Assembly: GCA_963678705.1 (NCBI GenBank)
Contig: OY783220.1
Coordinates: 5,725,001 to 5,789,000 of the forward strand
Direction: 5' to 3'
DNA: 64,000 nucleotides
Source: Panorpa germanica
Taxonomy: Eukaryota; Arthropoda; Insecta; Mecoptera; Panorpidae
Every line of letters begins with the position of its first letter. Position 1 is the stretch's first letter. The notes below the pieces were generated by a model. That model made no database searches and was not told where the DNA came from. It saw only the letters and a program-made list of their open reading frames with translations. Below, one piece after another: positions 60,296 through 64,000 of the stretch. Made by a program: the position numbers and the translations under genes.

Positions 60296-60900
60296 TTAGT
60301 GTTTTAATCACACACACACACAAATTATAAACACATCTTCTTACAATAGAAGTAGTTCTATTCCTTCATTTTGAATTTATTTCAAACAGCAGCTACTTTT
60401 CTTGAACACTTGAGTTTTCTGGCAAACAATTAATTGGGTAGGAGTGGTAGAAACTTTATCACCGAGTAATAAAGCACCGGGGAAGATTAATGCCAGAGTC
60501 CAGAGCACATGTTAAATTATTGGGAATGGTCAAATTTATTATTACTTGACATTTAATACCAGAAAGAAAAATACTTGAAATAAAGAACAGTCTTAAGCAG
60601 AATACACTCAATCGTACTAGTAATAGTAGTAATGGTAGTAGTAGTACCTTGAAGTGGAAATCCGGATTGAAATACTGCTGACCTCTTAAATAGTACATCG
60701 TTATTGTGTCTTAAAGAGATTTGCTTAAACTATTGAATAATGTACATTGTTACTTGTATATAAAATGTTTTGTTTTTATTCTATTCACAAAATAAAATAC
60801 TATAATAAAATAAATATATTTTCTTTATAATTATAATTTGTTCTTCTTAGGGCTTCTGTCCTCTTTTTGTATAATTATCAATTACATTAATTATACAAAG
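60296..60900. other. AT-rich DNA with (ca)n and (tag)n repeats
   Basis: cacacacacacaca at about 60308-60323 and an interrupted (agt/tag) array at about 60616-60648. Confidence 0.5.
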
Positions 60901-60902
60901 AA

Positions 60903-61025
60903 CAAGTGCCTCGCAAAGATTGCTTTTTGTTTAAAGGTCAGTAGGGACTATATTAATTAGCGATAGAATTAAAATTGAAAATAGCATTTTTTTCGCGGTG
61001 AAAATATTGTTTTTTTTTTTCGCAT
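60903..61025. repeat. Fragment of the CAGGGGCGGCC / ttcgcggtgaaaa repeat
   Basis: gtgcctcgcaaagattgc (compare gcctcgcaaagatc at 9.85 kb) and tttttttcgcggtgaaaata match parts of the family at 5.1 and 57.0 kb. Confidence 0.4.
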
Positions 61026-61160
61026 TTGTAGCTGATAAAATAGACATTTAATATGAACGACTGTAAGAAACTAAACTATAAATGAACTCTTTCATGACAA
61101 AAAAGTCATAGGCATCTTCAATATAATGGCGGAATGGCTCCTAAATGTTTACTTGGAATT
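61026..61160 (+). repeat. Dispersed repeat, second copy of 53.65-53.78 kb
   Basis: gtagctgataaaatagacat, atgaacgactgtaagaaact, ctctttcatgacaaaaaagt, atggcggaatggctcc. It adjoins the previous fragment, so the two may belong to one element. Confidence 0.6.
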
Positions 61161-61890
61161 GACTTCTGTAGTAGATAAAAAACTGATCTAAAATAGACCT
61201 AAGTTAAAAGGAATTCTCGTATACAAATAGTTTAGTGGATGGCAGCACTAGAAAAAGTTAGAGTAAAAATTATAAAAGTATAGAATAAAATTAATTCATC
61301 TTTATATAAATTAAATAATCCCGTTAAAGAAATAGATACCACTCGAAATAAAGCCTTCCACGACTGCTGCAATAATAGAGAAAAGTAAGTCAACAAGAAT
61401 TGCGTCATTGAACCAGTGACGTATAAGAAAGGTCTAAGACTAGAACCCTTAAATGTAAATAAATTTAGGGTCGCTCAGTGATACCAGAAACTCTTAGTGG
61501 CTGATTCTAAATTAATTGGTATTATATTATTTTACAGAAGTACCAGTCCGCTAACCCCCATCTTCTCTTTTCCCCTCTTTTACTACCTGTCTATTTAATT
61601 ATATAACCATTAGAACAATAGTGTTTAAGTTCAATTTATGTTACCAACCGGTTAATTAGGTACACTGCCTTAATTATTTTACTGTTGATAACCTTTATTA
61701 AAGTCCTTTGTTATATCTACGTCATAATTACGTTACATTATTCTAGAACAATGTTGAAAATGCTTTTTGTAATGTAGTGTATGTATGTGTAATTAAATAT
61801 TTGAACAGTTTAATAATTAAAATGAAAAGGACGACTTGGAATTGTATATTAATTTTGGGAACATGGATTGCAGCCTGTTTATTATTAACT
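61161..61890. other. AT-rich DNA, nothing recognised
   Basis: No gene or repeat supported. Confidence 0.4.
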
Positions 61891-61893
61891 TAA

Positions 61894-62265
61894 TGCCGGT
61901 TTTACACCAGAGTTCAATAAAACACGAACAAGAACTTGTTTTTCTGAACAAAAACCCCAATGTTCTTAAAACATTTATGTCTTTTGTTGCTGTTTTAGTA
62001 ATTAAAACACATTCTCATCTGGAGTCGGTAAAATCAAAGGAAAACACGTTTGTTGTTGTTTTTTAGTTTGTTTGGTTTGAACACGCAGTTTTGTTTTTTG
62101 TGAACAATTGTGCTTGTTAGTTGTTGTTTATCATGTTTATAATTTTTATGGGACACGCAGAAAAACACTAAAAACAAAACCAGTCTGATTAGTGGTCAAC
62201 AGTCTATTTTCGAAAAACAGAATTCTTTTAAAATAAAACAAAACATGTTTTTGTTCCTTTAATTT
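61894..62265 (+). mobile_element. Harbinger-like MITE (copy 3, right end lost)
   Basis: It starts tgccggttttacaccaga, preceded by taa, and follows the 40621 copy closely (aaaacacgaacaa, ctggagtcggtaa, atcaaaggaaaacacgtttg, tatgggacacgcag). The sequence leaves the family after acatgtttttgttcc. Confidence 0.8.
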
Positions 62266-63674
62266 ACAGTTTAATTTTACTTGACCATTCCAATTATTTC
62301 ATTAATTACAAGTGTTATATTAAATGTGAATGAAAAAAGAATAGGTACGTTTATTTTTTAATTATTTTATGCCATTTACATTGACTTGAATTAATATTTA
62401 AACGAAAATAAAATTAATTTATTCTTTATTCAAATTACCAGCTAGAAGTAATACGAGAATATGTTTTAACTTTAATGCAACTTTTTTAATTAATAAGCTT
62501 TGTTCATTTCATAAAAGTTGTACAATTTAATTTCTAGATATAAAATAATTTTAAAATGGAAATTTAAAATATTCATATAGTTCTGGGAATAACTTGATGT
62601 TGACTACATAAGCCATGGTAAAATAAAAAATGTAATAATGAGTGTATCAATACAACCTGACTGTTTCAAACTTACAGTGTTACTTCGATATTTTAAATTT
62701 GTCATGTGCATGCAATTATTATTGAAACATGGAAAGGAAGGGTAGCTTACTCGTATAAATGTGTTACTGTCAGCATTGCAAGCATTTTAACGTGCTTACA
62801 AAAATTACCCGACTTCAAACAGCCGATTTCATTAACAGTGTGGAGTAGTCGATCTTAGCCGATCGCAGTACTGTCTCAAAATAACTGTCACGATCATTCG
62901 TATATTCTATCTTTTAATTAAACGTATTAAATCGATAAAATTCTCCCATGTCTGAGTTACACAAAAAAGTAAAAGAACCGGAGATATTCTAATTATTTTA
63001 CGTTCTATTTAAAAAAGAAACCAGTCAGCTCTTATTGATACACTCACTTGATCAAAAGAAATTGTTAGTTTTTATTGCCTAATTCAACAAATTTATTTAA
63101 CAAGCCGTGCAAAGATTAAACCTCCTTACTACGAGTATTCAACAATGAAACTCAGTACCTCGGTATATTTATAACCTAAAAAGCTCGTACTATTTGTGGT
63201 GATTCTACCAGTACCGGTACGTTTGATGTTCCACAGCTTTGATGTCCCAGATTTTATTTTGCTATAAGCTTATAAAAAGTTACTTTGGTCCATAAGACCA
63301 TACTCCTACATAAAATATTTAATAAAGGATATTTCCAAGTGCACTTCTTTTACTTTTTAGGGATATTCTGATATTTGCTTGATAATCTGACTAGGAGAAT
63401 AGGTTAAGCTAGTAAGTACTTACTAGTAGGAGTACTAATATATTCACAAACTATTTTACTGCACATAATGCTAAGAGCAAGCATAAGCTGCCTCCCAAAA
63501 AGTTTTACGTCGTATAACGTTTCATTGTTTTTTGTTTTATTAGATTTTTATATCGTTGGTCTACTATAAATTCAAAGCGGTTATAAATTTAATAGTATGT
63601 GAACAAATGGTATTATAGGTTAAATTTTTACATGACAGCTTTTCGGCCCGTTGCAAGAGAATGTGTGTTTTACG
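62266..63674. other. AT-rich DNA, nothing recognised
   Basis: No supported gene. An imperfect cagccgattt / tagccgatcg repetition lies near 62820-62865. Confidence 0.4.
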
Positions 63675-64000
63675 CAGAGATGTGCACAAATGCTTTTCAA
63701 AAGCATTTAAATACAAAATAAAAAATAAATTTCATGTTAGTATTTAAATACAAAATACAAAATACTTTTTTCGTTTTTGTTAATTCATAGTGTTAATCAA
63801 TAAACATTATTTTTTAAATATAAACTTAAAACCCCACCAACATTAGAACAATCTATGATCTAAAAGTATCTGCACAATTGTCTTAATAAAGGTTAATTTA
63901 AGGTTTTAACCTAAAATGTAAGTTTCAGCTTGAAAAATATAAACAAAATAAAATTAATTATATTAAATACAATAATTTGTATTAAATAAAGATAGTAATT
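63675..64000 (+). mobile_element. Possible hAT-like terminus running off the window
   Basis: It begins cagagatgtgcacaaatgct, followed by repeated aaatacaaaata. The same terminus occurs inverted at 10836-10881. A CAG-initiated end with 'ttcaaaagtatttaaatac' text is a familiar insect hAT style (from memory). The other end is not in view. Confidence 0.4.

Noticed and set aside
1-64000. LTR retrotransposons, retrovirus- or Polinton-like fossils
   Set aside because: No pair of direct long repeats, and no integrase, protease, capsid or envelope-like peptide was seen.
1-64000. CRISPR arrays, operons, riboswitches, bacterial terminators
   Set aside because: No regularly spaced direct repeats; the DNA is clearly eukaryotic.

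Overview
This is about 64 kb of AT-rich eukaryotic DNA (roughly 70% A+T by eye), almost certainly from an arthropod and most probably an insect. The reasons are the transposon set (R1/TRAS-like and Jockey-like LINE tails, mariner and hAT/ZBED-type transposase remnants, tRNA-derived SINEs, several MITE families) and the lack of compact genes. No bacterial signatures, rRNA or CRISPR arrays were seen. I found no LTR, integrase, capsid or envelope traces, so no virus-like fossil is called. The species cannot be named from this sequence.

The window reads as intergenic or giant-intron DNA. Only two stretches look like host coding sequence: a terminal exon ending in a SOCS-box-like sequence with a poly(A) signal (about 46.6-46.9 kb, +), and a G+C-rich block at 20.07-20.34 kb that is open in several frames and has splice-like borders on both strands.

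Layout: 1.26-1.85 kb R1-like LINE tail; 2.4-2.7 kb tail of a second LINE family; 5.1-5.3 kb 18-bp tandem repeat, a 'GGGGCGGCC' repeat end and a tRNA-like SINE; 6.26-6.94 kb Jockey tail and SINE; 10.68-11.11 kb MITE with 3-bp TSD; 12.55-13.34 kb two related TA-flanked MITEs side by side; 15.4 kb SINE; 18.7 kb LINE tail; 20.1 kb candidate exon; 21.5-22.0 kb MITE; 23.8-24.1 kb CRE-motif repeat; 24.5-25.0 kb mariner C-terminal half; 25.9 kb SINE; 26.8-27.65 kb LINE RNase H end; 29.87-30.72 kb hAT with a transposase C-terminus and exact 8-bp TSD; 31.1-31.75 kb mariner N-terminus plus repeat; 32.3-33.66 kb second hAT; 34.56-35.34 kb MITE containing a nested R1-like LINE with a 19-bp TSD; 36.3-36.9 kb LINE tail and mariner start; 37.6-39.8 kb SINEs and a retroposon tail; 40.6-41.0 kb MITE; 42.1 kb LINE tail; 44.1-44.7 kb MITE and SINE; 46.6 kb SOCS-like exon; 48.0-49.1 kb hAT MITE and LINE tail; 49.9-50.9 kb CRE repeat and Jockey tail; 51.9-52.4 kb MITE; 53.6-54.4 kb repeats; 57-58.1 kb repeat and R1-like LINE; 59.0-62.3 kb MITEs and repeats; 63.7 kb hAT-like end running toward the window edge.

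No novel defence or biosynthetic system is supported. The most informative features are the nested insertions and target-site duplications, which give a relative order of events, and the two candidate exons. All family assignments come from motif recognition without database searches.
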